The notes under the pieces are model-generated. The model saw only the letters and a program-made list of their open reading frames with translations. It did no database searches and was not told where the DNA came from. A program made the translations under genes and the position numbers. From JAIVGV01 sp032229975 (GTDB taxonomy: Bacteria > Acidobacteriota > Blastocatellia > Pyrinomonadales > Pyrinomonadaceae): DNA of 64,000 nucleotides. The DNA is taken from the NCBI GenBank assembly GCA_032229975.1, contig JAVXVG010000029.1:44096-108095 (forward strand). Direction: 5' to 3'. Shown one piece after another: positions 9,352 to 17,867 of this stretch (position 1 is the first letter of the stretch; every line of letters starts with the position of its first letter).

Positions 9352-9729
9352 ATGACATTCTCCCCAACGCTCGCGCAGGAGCAGATACCGCTCATGCAAT
9401 CGACTGCGCTCTTTCTGACCATCGTTGTGCTCATCGCCGCCGGTCTTGTCGGCTGGCTCGTGGCGACGGTGATCGGTTTCGCGCGCGCACGCTTCAACAC
9501 GTCCGCGCGCTGGCTCGCGCTCTCATCTCTGTGCCTGCTCATCTATCACTTGCAGTGGATCGCCTTCGGTCTCTTCGGCAGGAACGAGACAGACCCCGCA
9601 CGCGTGCTCCGCTTCGGCTCGTTCTTCAACCTGTTTGTCTTCCTCGGCAGCATCTTCGCCATCATTGGCTTTCTACGTTTGAACAACTCACGCGCGCAAG
9701 ACACGTCGCCCTCGCCCGATCAATTTTGA
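9352..9729 (+). CDS. Membrane protein with three transmembrane segments, unknown function
   Basis: 125 residues from the ATG at 9352, with GGAGG 14 bases upstream. An alternative ATG at 9394 would remove 14 residues. Three hydrophobic segments are visible: FLTIVVLIAAGLVGWLVATV, WLALSSLCLLIYHLQWIAF and FNLFVFLGSIFAIIGFL. The tail is short and polar. The stop codon overlaps the presumed TTG start of the following glycosidase gene (TTGA at 9726-9729), so the two are coupled. No family was recognised; the position suggests a role at the start of the polysaccharide operon. Confidence 0.6.
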   Translation: MTFSPTLAQEQIPLMQSTALFLTIVVLIAAGLVGWLVATVIGFARARFNTSARWLALSSLCLLIYHLQWIAFGLFGRNETDPARVLRFGSFFNLFVFLGSIFAIIGFLRLNNSRAQDTSPSPDQF

Positions 9730-11636
9730 GACTCTCCGCGCCGGCAAAACTCAGCCTCTTCTATTTCGCGCTCGCGCTCGTCGTGGGCGCGTCGATCTTT
9801 CTGAGCGTGAACGATCCGCGCGCGGCGCGAAGAGGGCCGCCCTCCGGCTTCGTGCACACCGCAGGCACGCGCTTCATTGTGGATGGCGAGCCGTTCCGCT
9901 ACGCCGGAGCAAACGTCGCCGTCATGTATCGCGATGAGGATCGCGCGCTCATGCCGCAGACGCTGCGTCACGCCGCGCAGTTGGGCCTGAAGGTCATACG
10001 CGTCTGGGCCAACGGCGAGGGGCGCGCGGAAGACGGCGTCACGTCAATCGGCGGCGACCGCGCCGACTGGCCCCGCACCCACGCTTTCCGGCCCGCGCCC
10101 GACGAGTGGAACGAGGAAGCATTCGTACATCTCGACCGCGTGCTCGCCGAAGCTGCGCGCAATCACCTGCGCGTGCAGCTCACGCTCTCGAACTGGTGGC
10201 GCGACACGGGCGGCGTCACGCAGTATTTGCGTTGGGCCGGCGTGCGTGATGCGGTTGATGACTCCGCGCCTTACGGCGTCAATGCCGAGCGCGCGTCGGA
10301 GTTCTACACGAACGACGTGACGCGTCGCCTCTACCGCGAGCACGTCGAGAAGATCGCGACGCGACGCAACACCGTGACGGGCCTGCTCTACCGCGACGAT
10401 CCGGCCATCTTCTCATATGAGTTGATGAACGAGGCGCAAGCTCCGACGGGCCGGTGGGCGGAGCGGCGCGCGTGGGTCGCAGAGATGAGCGCGTACTTGA
10501 AGTCGCTCGATGCGAATCACATGATCGAGTCCGGCTCGTGGGGCTATCGCACGGCGTTCGAGCGGCGCGCGTGGCTCGAAGAGCAGAAGATCAAGACGCT
10601 CGACTACTGCGACGTGCACAACTATCCACGCGATGATCTCGATACCTTCGTCACGTCGCCACAGTCGCTCGCGGAGTTTCTTAAGAACCGCGCGGCTGCC
10701 GCGTTCTCGATCAACAAGCCGCTCGTCGTCGGCGAGTTCGGCATGGGAACGGAAGGCTACGAGGGCGCGTCGCAGCTCGATTGGTTTCGCGCCTTCTTCG
10801 ATGCGGCGCAGCGCGCGGGCGCATCCGGCGCGTCCTTCTGGATTCTCACGCCCGATCCGCGACGCGGCTACGGCATCACCTACACGACCACGCGCGACGA
10901 AGACTTGCGCGCAGAGATCGCGCGCAGCGCGCAGGCCCTCGCCGCGAGCAGCGACTTCTCGCCGCCCGCCTCGCTCCTGCGCGCAGGTCAACACCTCATC
11001 CCGCGCCAGTTCGAGTTCACGCGCGCCGATGGCGACATGGAAGCGAAGCCAAAGATCGAAGCAGTTAAAGACGACGCGGGCTCGAAGAACGCAAACAGTT
11101 CTAACGACGCAAAGAATGCAAACGACGCAAGCGATGTGAAGAACGCGGGCGATGCGAAGAATCCTCACACGCTGCTCTATCGTTTCAAACCGCAGTCCGC
11201 CGTGCGGGGCCGGTTTGAAAAACTCGGCGGCGGCGAAGGCTACGTGTGGGGAGCAGGCGTTGGCTTCTTCGAGTACGTCGTCCCTGCGCGCGCAGACTGG
11301 CGCAGGGTCTCGGAGATCGTCGTGCGCGCACATCTCCAGCCTGTGATACCGGCGGACGCGCGCGGTCGCTTTCATGCAACGCGCGTCACGCTCTTCGTCA
11401 ACGAGCGCGACTGCGGCTCGCGCCTCGTCGCGCTTGAGCAGTCGCCCGACGCGCTCATTCAAGAGTGGCATGTAGATTCACTCGCCACGCGCCTCGCAGC
11501 CGCGCGTGGCCGGCAGCTCTCGATCCGCTTCGAGGTTCGCGTCGATGCCGACGTACCCTTCGGCATCAACATCTCGAACTTCCCCGAAGGCTACAACGCG
11601 GGCGAGACGAAGCCCGTCGAGGTGGAACTGCGTTGA
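9726..11636 (+). CDS. GH5-like glycoside hydrolase with membrane anchor
   Basis: About 636 residues from a TTG at 9726 that overlaps the upstream stop. No stronger start is present before the domain. An N-terminal hydrophobic segment (LFYFALALVVGASIFLS) acts as a signal or anchor. The (beta/alpha)8 glycosidase follows, with GTRFIVDGEPFRYAGANVAV, LKVIRVWANGEG, FSYELMNEAQAP (Asn-Glu acid/base) and KPLVVGEFGMGTEG (Glu nucleophile), resembling GH5 endo-beta-mannanases. A low-complexity Asn/Asp/Ala/Lys linker (about 11085-11165) leads to a C-terminal beta-sandwich ending FGINISNFPEGYNAGE. It probably trims or releases the polymer made by the downstream glycosyltransferases. The substrate cannot be told from sequence. 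Confidence 0.78.
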   Translation: MRLSAPAKLSLFYFALALVVGASIFLSVNDPRAARRGPPSGFVHTAGTRFIVDGEPFRYAGANVAVMYRDEDRALMPQTLRHAAQLGLKVIRVWANGEGRAEDGVTSIGGDRADWPRTHAFRPAPDEWNEEAFVHLDRVLAEAARNHLRVQLTLSNWWRDTGGVTQYLRWAGVRDAVDDSAPYGVNAERASEFYTNDVTRRLYREHVEKIATRRNTVTGLLYRDDPAIFSYELMNEAQAPTGRWAERRAWVAEMSAYLKSLDANHMIESGSWGYRTAFERRAWLEEQKIKTLDYCDVHNYPRDDLDTFVTSPQSLAEFLKNRAAAAFSINKPLVVGEFGMGTEGYEGASQLDWFRAFFDAAQRAGASGASFWILTPDPRRGYGITYTTTRDEDLRAEIARSAQALAASSDFSPPASLLRAGQHLIPRQFEFTRADGDMEAKPKIEAVKDDAGSKNANSSNDAKNANDASDVKNAGDAKNPHTLLYRFKPQSAVRGRFEKLGGGEGYVWGAGVGFFEYVVPARADWRRVSEIVVRAHLQPVIPADARGRFHATRVTLFVNERDCGSRLVALEQSPDALIQEWHVDSLATRLAAARGRQLSIRFEVRVDADVPFGINISNFPEGYNAGETKPVEVELR

Positions 11637-11727
11637 AGGGCCAGAGCGACGCGCACCTGATCGCAAGCGCACAGCCCTTCCAGACTTTCGGACGTTCGTC
11701 TATAGGCTGGACGATTCATGGAGGGCG

Positions 11728-12603
11728 ATGACGGCTCATCCTTTCGTCTCAGTGATCGTTCCGGTCTATAACGACCCCGACCGCTTGCAGCTCTGCCTGC
11801 GCGCGCTCGAAGGACAGACGTACCCGCCGGGCCTCTACGAGATCGTCGTCATCGATAACGGGTCGGACGAAAGTCTCGCGCCGCACGTTGAAGAGTCGAG
11901 CCGCACGCTTCTGTGTTCAGAGGAGCATCCCGGCTCTTACGCGGCACGCAATCGCGGCCTCTCTCTAGCGCGCGGCGAGGTCATCGCCTTCACCGATGCG
12001 GACTGCATTCCCGCGAGCGACTGGATCGAGCGAGGGGTCGCACGACTGTTAAGCTCGCCCGACTGTGGTCTGGTCGCAGGTCGCGTCGAGGTGTTCGCCG
12101 AAGATCGAGAGCGCGCGACGGCGGTCGAACTCTATGAGATGATCACCTACTTGCAACAGAAGAAGCACGTGGAAGTGGAGAGGTTCGGCGCGACGGCGAA
12201 TCTGTTCACGTTGCGGAGCGTCTTTGATCGCGTGGGAACTTTCAACGGCGCGATGATGTCGGGCGGCGATGTCGAGTGGGGCCATAGAGTCTCTGCGCTC
12301 GGCTACAAAATGCTGTACGCCGATGATGCCGTCGTGTCGCATCCCGCGAGGCGCACTTTCGCGCAGCTCTCGCGCAGGGTGGCCCGCATCGTCGGCGGCT
12401 CGTATGCGTTGAAGAAGATCGGCGCGCTTTCGCTCGTCGCGACTTTCCTGCCGCCTGTCAGATACCCGCTCGCGATCTGGAGAGACCCGAAACTCAAGAG
12501 TCTGAGGGAGAGAAGCGAAGCTGCGGGAGTGGCCTTCTTCGACCGCTACGTGCAGGCTTGGGAAACGCTGCGGCTCGCGTCGGGACGTAGCCCGCGCAGG
12601 TAG
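11728..12603 (+). CDS. GT2 family glycosyltransferase
   Basis: 291 residues from the ATG at 11728, preceded closely by GGAGGG. GT-A fold: VSVIVPVYND at the N-terminus, VVIDNGSDES (nucleotide-sugar binding), AARNRGLSLARGEVIAFTDADC with the DxD metal site at residues about 90-92, and a GGDVEWGHRVSALGY motif in the acceptor half. No transmembrane segment, so it should act on lipid-linked acceptors at the inner face of the membrane. It is followed 97 bp later by the flippase gene. Donor and acceptor sugars are unknown. Confidence 0.88.
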   Translation: MTAHPFVSVIVPVYNDPDRLQLCLRALEGQTYPPGLYEIVVIDNGSDESLAPHVEESSRTLLCSEEHPGSYAARNRGLSLARGEVIAFTDADCIPASDWIERGVARLLSSPDCGLVAGRVEVFAEDRERATAVELYEMITYLQQKKHVEVERFGATANLFTLRSVFDRVGTFNGAMMSGGDVEWGHRVSALGYKMLYADDAVVSHPARRTFAQLSRRVARIVGGSYALKKIGALSLVATFLPPVRYPLAIWRDPKLKSLRERSEAAGVAFFDRYVQAWETLRLASGRSPRR

Positions 12604-12700
12604 AGAGTCGCGTGTGAGAAAGCGCGCGATGTGTTGTGAGAACATATGAGTGCTGGGGCCACGATCAGAGTTACGATTCGTGTAAGCGAAGGAGATATTT

Positions 12701-14257
12701 TTGCAGCAGGGTGAATGGCGCGACGTGTTCGCGCGCCACAGGCTCATCGGGGCGGAACAATATTTCCGCACCGATCACCTGCAAGCCGATCTCAAGCGTC
12801 GCGCGTTGCGGAGTGGGGCGGCGACGCTCGTCTCGCAGGGCTGCAATTTCTTAATCCAACTTGCGGCCACCGCCGTCCTCTCGCGCTTGCTCACGCCGGG
12901 CGACTACGGACTCTTCGCCATCGTCTTCGCCATCGTCACCTTCGTCTCGCTCTTCAAGGATTTTGGTTTACAACTGGCTACTGTCCAGCGCGCGGAGATC
13001 ACGCACGAGCAGGTCAGCACGCTCTTCTGGATCAACCTCGCGATGGGCTGCACCCTGATGTTTGCGACGATGCTCTTCGCACCTGTCGCCGCGTGGCTCT
13101 ATCGCGAGCCGCGTTTGATGTGGGCCACCGTAGCGATGAGCGTCGCGTTCATCTTCACGGGTCTGGGTAATCAACATCGCGCGCTGCTGCGCCGACAACT
13201 GAGTCTGACCTTGTTGTCAGCCATCGAGGTCGTCTCTTTTTTCGTGGGTGTCGTCTTCGCCGTCGTTGCGGCTTTCCACGGCGCGCGCTATTGGTCGCTC
13301 GTCGTGATGCAACTCGCGGCGGGGGCCAGCAACACAGTGGGTTTGTGGGTGGCCTGCGGCTGGCGTCCCGGTCGTCCGGTGCGACGCGCGGGCGTGCGCT
13401 CGATGCTCTGGTTCGGCGGCCACCTGACGGGCTTCGAGATGATCGGCTATCTCTCGCGCAAGTGCGACGATCTGATCGTCGGTTGGTCTTGCGGCATCGT
13501 GCAGTTGGGTTTTTACGATAAGGCTTATCAACTCTTGCTCCTGCCTACGCGACAGTTCGCCTTCCCGCTTGCCAGCGTGACGATCCCACTGCTCAGCCGA
13601 CTTCAGAGCGAGCCGCGACGCTATCGCGAATGCTTCGAGCGATGCATTCTCTTTGCAGTGGCCCCTGCGATGCCGCTCGTCGCCTTCCTCTTCGTCGTCG
13701 CGGACAAAGCGATCCCGTTCGTACTTGGAGATCAGTGGGCCAACTCCATTCCGCTCTTCCGCGTGCTTGCTCCGGCGGCTTTCCTGAGCACCTTGAATTC
13801 GGGAGTGGGATGGATTTTCGTTTCGCTTGGACGCACGCGCCGCCAATTCAAATGGTCGCTTGGCGTGTCGCTGCTGACGCTCGTCAGTTTCTTCGTCGGT
13901 GTGCGTTGGGGAGCGTTGGGCGTTGCCGCCGCTTATAGCGCGGGTCGCGTGTTGATTCAGTTACCGACGCTGGCGTTCGTCTGCCACGGCTCGCCGCTCA
14001 GTTGGAGGGCCATTCTTGAGACCGTCTCCAGACCTGCGCTGGCGGCCCTCGCCGCCGCCGTCGGCCTCTGGTTCATCGACGTGCAACTCTCTTTCATCGA
14101 CAGTCGCGCGATCAGTTTGACGATTGATGGATTGCTCTACCTTCTCCTGTACCTCGCCGTGTGGATGGCCTTCCCGAATGGCCGGCGCACTCTGCGTGAG
14201 ACGTTTGCGCTCGCCAAAAGTTTCTGGTGGAAGGGCGCAGAGGCCGGGCAAGTTTGA
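12701..14257 (+). CDS. Polysaccharide flippase, Wzx/WzxC type
   Basis: 518 residues from a TTG at 12701 that has AAGGAG 6-7 bases upstream. About twelve hydrophobic helices are present. The opening RRALRSGAATLVSQGCNFLI and LSRLLTPGDYGLFAIVFAIV, and the internal FGGHLTGFEMIGYLSRKCDD, are typical of the lipopolysaccharide/colanic-acid exporter branch of the MOP superfamily. It would flip undecaprenyl-linked repeat units to the periplasm. No Wzy polymerase or Wzz/Wza export genes were recognised within the window, so polymerisation and export genes probably lie elsewhere. Confidence 0.88.
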   Translation: MQQGEWRDVFARHRLIGAEQYFRTDHLQADLKRRALRSGAATLVSQGCNFLIQLAATAVLSRLLTPGDYGLFAIVFAIVTFVSLFKDFGLQLATVQRAEITHEQVSTLFWINLAMGCTLMFATMLFAPVAAWLYREPRLMWATVAMSVAFIFTGLGNQHRALLRRQLSLTLLSAIEVVSFFVGVVFAVVAAFHGARYWSLVVMQLAAGASNTVGLWVACGWRPGRPVRRAGVRSMLWFGGHLTGFEMIGYLSRKCDDLIVGWSCGIVQLGFYDKAYQLLLLPTRQFAFPLASVTIPLLSRLQSEPRRYRECFERCILFAVAPAMPLVAFLFVVADKAIPFVLGDQWANSIPLFRVLAPAAFLSTLNSGVGWIFVSLGRTRRQFKWSLGVSLLTLVSFFVGVRWGALGVAAAYSAGRVLIQLPTLAFVCHGSPLSWRAILETVSRPALAALAAAVGLWFIDVQLSFIDSRAISLTIDGLLYLLLYLAVWMAFPNGRRTLRETFALAKSFWWKGAEAGQV

Positions 14258-14333
14258 ACCGATCAAGCACGAATCGTTCGTGCGCGCATCAGCGAGTCAC
14301 ATCACATCTCGTTTCGTTAAGATCGACAAACGC

Positions 14334-15542
14334 ATGAAGCGCAAGAGTCAGAGCCGGAGAGAGATCAAGTTGGGCATCGTCGCCAACGAATTTTTCGATC
14401 TGCGTCTTGGTCGCATGGGCGGCTTCGGTTGGGCGGCGCGGCAGGTGGCCCGCTGCTTCGTGGATGAGCCGTCGCTCGGCGTTGAAGTGGTCTTCCTGAC
14501 CAACGCTTTCGGAGTGGGTAACGGACAACCTGAAACATCCGTGCACGGAACGCGACTGGTTTCATTCAACCGTGGGCGTCTGGAAAATCTCAGACGACTG
14601 CGCGCGGAGCGACTCGACCTGCTGCTTGGCATCGACTACCGACCGAACTATCGCTTCTTCTACCACGCACTGCCGCGCACGCCGATCGTCAACTGGGTGC
14701 GCGACCCGCGCACGCCCGCCGACGTGGCGAAGATCAACACCCTGCGTCTCCCTGAAGCGTGCGCGACGCAACCCGAAGGCGTCGAGCCGATAGACTGCTC
14801 ATCGCTCGCACGCGTGGTTCGGATGTCGCGCCTGCTCTCTCGCAACGTACTCTTCGCCACGCCCGCGCCGCACCTCGCGCAGAAGTGCGAGGGAGCTTAC
14901 GGCGTTCGCAAGCGCGAACTCTTCTTCCTGCCGAACATCATCGACCTCGACACTGGCGCGTTGACGAAGAGCACGCGCCCGCGAGTCGTCTTTCTGGGCC
15001 GACTCGATCCATGCAAGCGGCCGTGGCTCTTCGTCAAATTAGCGGAGCAGTTTCCGCACGTCGAATTTCTTTTTCTAGGTCGAGCGCACTTCGAGAGCGG
15101 CGCGGCGCGGGGAGTTGGAGCGACGCTGCCTAACGTCCGCTTCATGGGCCACGTCGGCGAGGAGGAGAAGGCACGCGCGCTCTCTTCGGCGTGGGTGCTC
15201 GTCAACACTTCGATCCACGAAGGCTTGGCGATCAGCTTTCTCGAAGCCCTCGCGTGCGAGACGCCGATCCTGAGTTGTCAGAACCCCGGTGGCATCGCGT
15301 CGCGCTTCGGCATCTACACGGGCCACTTCGATGGCGACGGGCTCGAAGGCTTGCCGCATCTCGTCGCAGGCTTGGAACATCTCGTCGGCGACGAAGAGTT
15401 GCGCCTGCGTCTGGGGCGCGAGGGCCGAAGTTGGGTGAGAGAGACGCACAGTCGCGCGCATTTCCTCACAGCCTTCCGCGATCTCTGCGCGCGTGCGGGA
15501 GTCGCGCTCGGCGGCGACAAGGTGACGTGCGATGAGACGTAA
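14334..15542 (+). CDS. GT4-like glycosyltransferase
   Basis: 402 residues from the ATG at 14334; the Shine-Dalgarno is weak. GT-B fold: N-terminal domain with KLGIVANEFFDLRLGRMGGFGW, C-terminal domain starting RPRVVFLGRLDPCKRPWLFV, then FLGRAHF, NVRFMGHV, and the E-x7-E region NTSIHEGLAISFLEALACETPILS. These match glycosyltransferase family 1/4 in CAZy/Pfam terms. The N-terminal half contains NWVRDPRTPADVAKI, less typical. The stop overlaps the start of the next glycosyltransferase by 11 bases, so the two are cotranslated. Confidence 0.82.
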   Translation: MKRKSQSRREIKLGIVANEFFDLRLGRMGGFGWAARQVARCFVDEPSLGVEVVFLTNAFGVGNGQPETSVHGTRLVSFNRGRLENLRRLRAERLDLLLGIDYRPNYRFFYHALPRTPIVNWVRDPRTPADVAKINTLRLPEACATQPEGVEPIDCSSLARVVRMSRLLSRNVLFATPAPHLAQKCEGAYGVRKRELFFLPNIIDLDTGALTKSTRPRVVFLGRLDPCKRPWLFVKLAEQFPHVEFLFLGRAHFESGAARGVGATLPNVRFMGHVGEEEKARALSSAWVLVNTSIHEGLAISFLEALACETPILSCQNPGGIASRFGIYTGHFDGDGLEGLPHLVAGLEHLVGDEELRLRLGREGRSWVRETHSRAHFLTAFRDLCARAGVALGGDKVTCDET

Positions 15543-16521
15543 GATGATAAAGGCGTCGATCTCAGTTGTGATCGCGACGCGCGACCGGCGCGAGCTTCTC
15601 GCGGAAGCGGTCGAGAGCGTCCGGCATCAAACGTCGAGCGAATGGGAACTGCTCGTCGTTGACGACGCCTCGCGCGACGACACGCAGGCGTGGCTCGCGA
15701 GCCTGAACGATGAGCGCGTGCGCGCTTTCAGACTAGACGAGCACTCGGAACGATCCGTCGCACGCAACCGGGGCTTGGAGGAGGCGCGCGGCGAGTTCGT
15801 CATGTTCCTCGATGATGATGATCGGCTGCGTCCGCAGGCCCTCGCGTATCTGGTCGAGTCTTTGCGTCGCGATGCGCGTGCGGTGGCGGCGGTCGGCGCG
15901 CGCGTGAAGTTTAAGGAAGGGGTTTACGCGACGAGGATCAATCATCCGGTGCGCCTGTCGAAGCGACTGATCTGGCCCTCGTTGAAGACGACGAGAAGAG
16001 AGATCGTGCCGGAGTTGCTGGCGGGTTGGGGTTGGTCGGCCGTCTCCGGGCAGACGCTCTACCGCACGGATGTGGTGAGGCGCGCGGGAGGCTATCCGGC
16101 TGATGTGGTCGTCGTCGAGGACAGGGCGTTGTGGCTGCGCGTCGCGCGCCTCGGCACGGTCGTGGTACTGCCCGACGTTGTGCTTGACTATCGAGACCAC
16201 GGAGGGCAATGGCGTCCCGCGAATCTTTTCGAGATGCGCCGCGAAGTCTTCACACGCTTCATCGCGGAACTTCCCGAAGAAGCTCAGACTAGCGCGCGAC
16301 GGGCGCGAGCGGGCGGCGAGTGTTTGTATCGCGCCGACGCGGAGTTCGAACGCGCTCGTTACGGAGTCGCGTTGATCTGTTATCTCAAGTCGTGCGTGGT
16401 GGCCCCGCAACTTTTTTTATCGCCGCTCACGGCTCCGGCGATCATGCGCGCTGCCGTGTCTTCGCTTGCGCGCCTGTTGCGTCTGCGCGTGGCGAGGAAA
16501 GAGAAGTCTTACGGATCATGA
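15532..16521 (+). CDS. GT2 family glycosyltransferase
   Basis: 329 residues. The ATG at 15532 overlaps the preceding gene. GT-A signature: ISVVIATRDRRELLAEAVES, LLVVDDASRDDT, SVARNRGLEEARGEFVMFLD followed by DDD (metal site near residues 94-97), and a later VVEDRALWLRVARLG in place of the usual ED-W acceptor motif. The C-terminal 60 residues are moderately hydrophobic and basic. The stop overlaps the next ATG (ATGA). Substrate unknown. Confidence 0.85.
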   Translation: MRRKMIKASISVVIATRDRRELLAEAVESVRHQTSSEWELLVVDDASRDDTQAWLASLNDERVRAFRLDEHSERSVARNRGLEEARGEFVMFLDDDDRLRPQALAYLVESLRRDARAVAAVGARVKFKEGVYATRINHPVRLSKRLIWPSLKTTRREIVPELLAGWGWSAVSGQTLYRTDVVRRAGGYPADVVVVEDRALWLRVARLGTVVVLPDVVLDYRDHGGQWRPANLFEMRREVFTRFIAELPEEAQTSARRARAGGECLYRADAEFERARYGVALICYLKSCVVAPQLFLSPLTAPAIMRAAVSSLARLLRLRVARKEKSYGS

Positions 16522-17750
16522 GAGTCGCAATCTTAGTGACGGACTTCCCGTCCGTCTCCGAGACTTTCATCCTCAATCAGATCACGGGGCTCTTGGATCG
16601 CGGGCATGAGGTAGCCATCTTCGCCGAGCGGGAAGGTGAACGCTCACCCGTTCACCCAGACGTTGAGAGGTATGATCTTTTAAGCATCACTTCTTACGAG
16701 AGGATGCCGCACAAACGCCTGCGGCGACTGTTGAATAGTCCGAAGCTGCTGCTGACGCGCGACCATCGATCTTTCATCGTGCGCCTGCGCGCACTGAACT
16801 TCTTCAAGCACGGCGCGCAAGCCGCATCGCTCAAGCTGCTCCACGCGGCGTCGCAGTTTGCGGACAGTAAGCCTTACGACATCATCCACTGCCATTTCGG
16901 ATCGAACGGCGTGAAGGGCGCGCTGCTGCGAGACGCGGGCGCACTTCGCGGCAAACTCGTGACGAGCTTTCACGGCTACGATCTGAGCGCCTACACGAAA
17001 GAGCGCGGGGCGAAAGTTTATCAAACGCTCTTTCGCAAAGGAGACCTCTTTCTGCCCGTCAGCGAACGCTGGAAGGCGAGGCTCGTCGAGATGAATTGTC
17101 CGCGCGACAAGATCAAGACGCATCGATCTGGAATCGATCTGGATGCGTTTGCGTTCAGAGAGCCACACGCGCCCGCCGATGGCCGCGTCGCGCTGATCAC
17201 CGTCGCGCGGCTTGTCGAGAAGAAGGGTTTGGAATACGCCGTCCGCGCCGTCGCGCAACTGATCAAGGAGGGCCGCCTGATCGAATACGACATCATCGGC
17301 GATGGCGCGCTGCGCGAATATCTACAGAGCGTGATCGACGAGGCAGGTATGGGCGGGGCGATCCGGCTCGTGGGATGGAAGTCGCGTGCGGACGTGCGCG
17401 AGATGCTGCGCAGGTCGCACATCTTTTTAGGGCCGAGCGTGACGGGCCACGACGGTGACGAAGAAGGCATTCCGGTCTCGTTGATGGAAGCGATGGCGAC
17501 GGGGCTGCCTGTGGTCTGCACCGCGCACAGTGGAATCCCGGAGTTGGTGCAGGACAGCGTCTCAGGCTTTCTCGTCCCCGAACGCGACGCGCTCTCTCTG
17601 GCGGAGAGGTTGAGTTTCTTGATCGACCGCGAAGATTCGTGGCGCGAGTTGGCCCGACGCGCCCGCTCCGTCGTCGAAGAGCGGCACGACATCGGGAAAC
17701 TTAACGACGAGCTGGTGGAAATCTATCGTCGGCTCATCTACAGCGATTGA
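16518..17750 (+). CDS. GT4 family glycosyltransferase, WcaL-like
   Basis: 410 residues from the ATG at 16518, overlapping the previous stop. The opening MRVAILVTDFPSVSETFILN is the hallmark of the colanic-acid WcaL/AmsK group of GT4 enzymes. IIHCHFGSNGVKGA and TSFHGYDLSAY lie in the N-terminal domain. The C-terminal domain has VALITVARLVEKKGLEYAVR, DIIGDGALREYL, and the E-x7-E motif within DEEGIPVSLMEAMATGLPVV. A retaining glycosyltransferase of the inner membrane face. It is the last gene of the tightly overlapping block that starts with the GT4 gene at 14334. Confidence 0.87.
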   Translation: MRVAILVTDFPSVSETFILNQITGLLDRGHEVAIFAEREGERSPVHPDVERYDLLSITSYERMPHKRLRRLLNSPKLLLTRDHRSFIVRLRALNFFKHGAQAASLKLLHAASQFADSKPYDIIHCHFGSNGVKGALLRDAGALRGKLVTSFHGYDLSAYTKERGAKVYQTLFRKGDLFLPVSERWKARLVEMNCPRDKIKTHRSGIDLDAFAFREPHAPADGRVALITVARLVEKKGLEYAVRAVAQLIKEGRLIEYDIIGDGALREYLQSVIDEAGMGGAIRLVGWKSRADVREMLRRSHIFLGPSVTGHDGDEEGIPVSLMEAMATGLPVVCTAHSGIPELVQDSVSGFLVPERDALSLAERLSFLIDREDSWRELARRARSVVEERHDIGKLNDELVEIYRRLIYSD

Positions 17751-17794
17751 CGTGCATGATGGTTGCGTTTAGCCATGTGGAAATGGTCATCGAC

Positions 17795-17823
17795 TTGATT
17801 AAAATGGTAAAAACGTCTATTAG
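17795..17823 (+). promoter_or_regulatory. Predicted sigma70-type promoter
   Basis: TTGATT (17795-17800), a 17-base spacer and TATTAG (17818-17823) lie in an unusually AT-rich 116-bp gap in front of the flavoprotein gene. The start site would fall near 17830. This suggests the second half of the polysaccharide locus has its own promoter. Confidence 0.45.
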
Positions 17824-17867
17824 CTATCGTTGTTAATTCTCAAGGCGGGAAGAGCTTTCTTCGATTC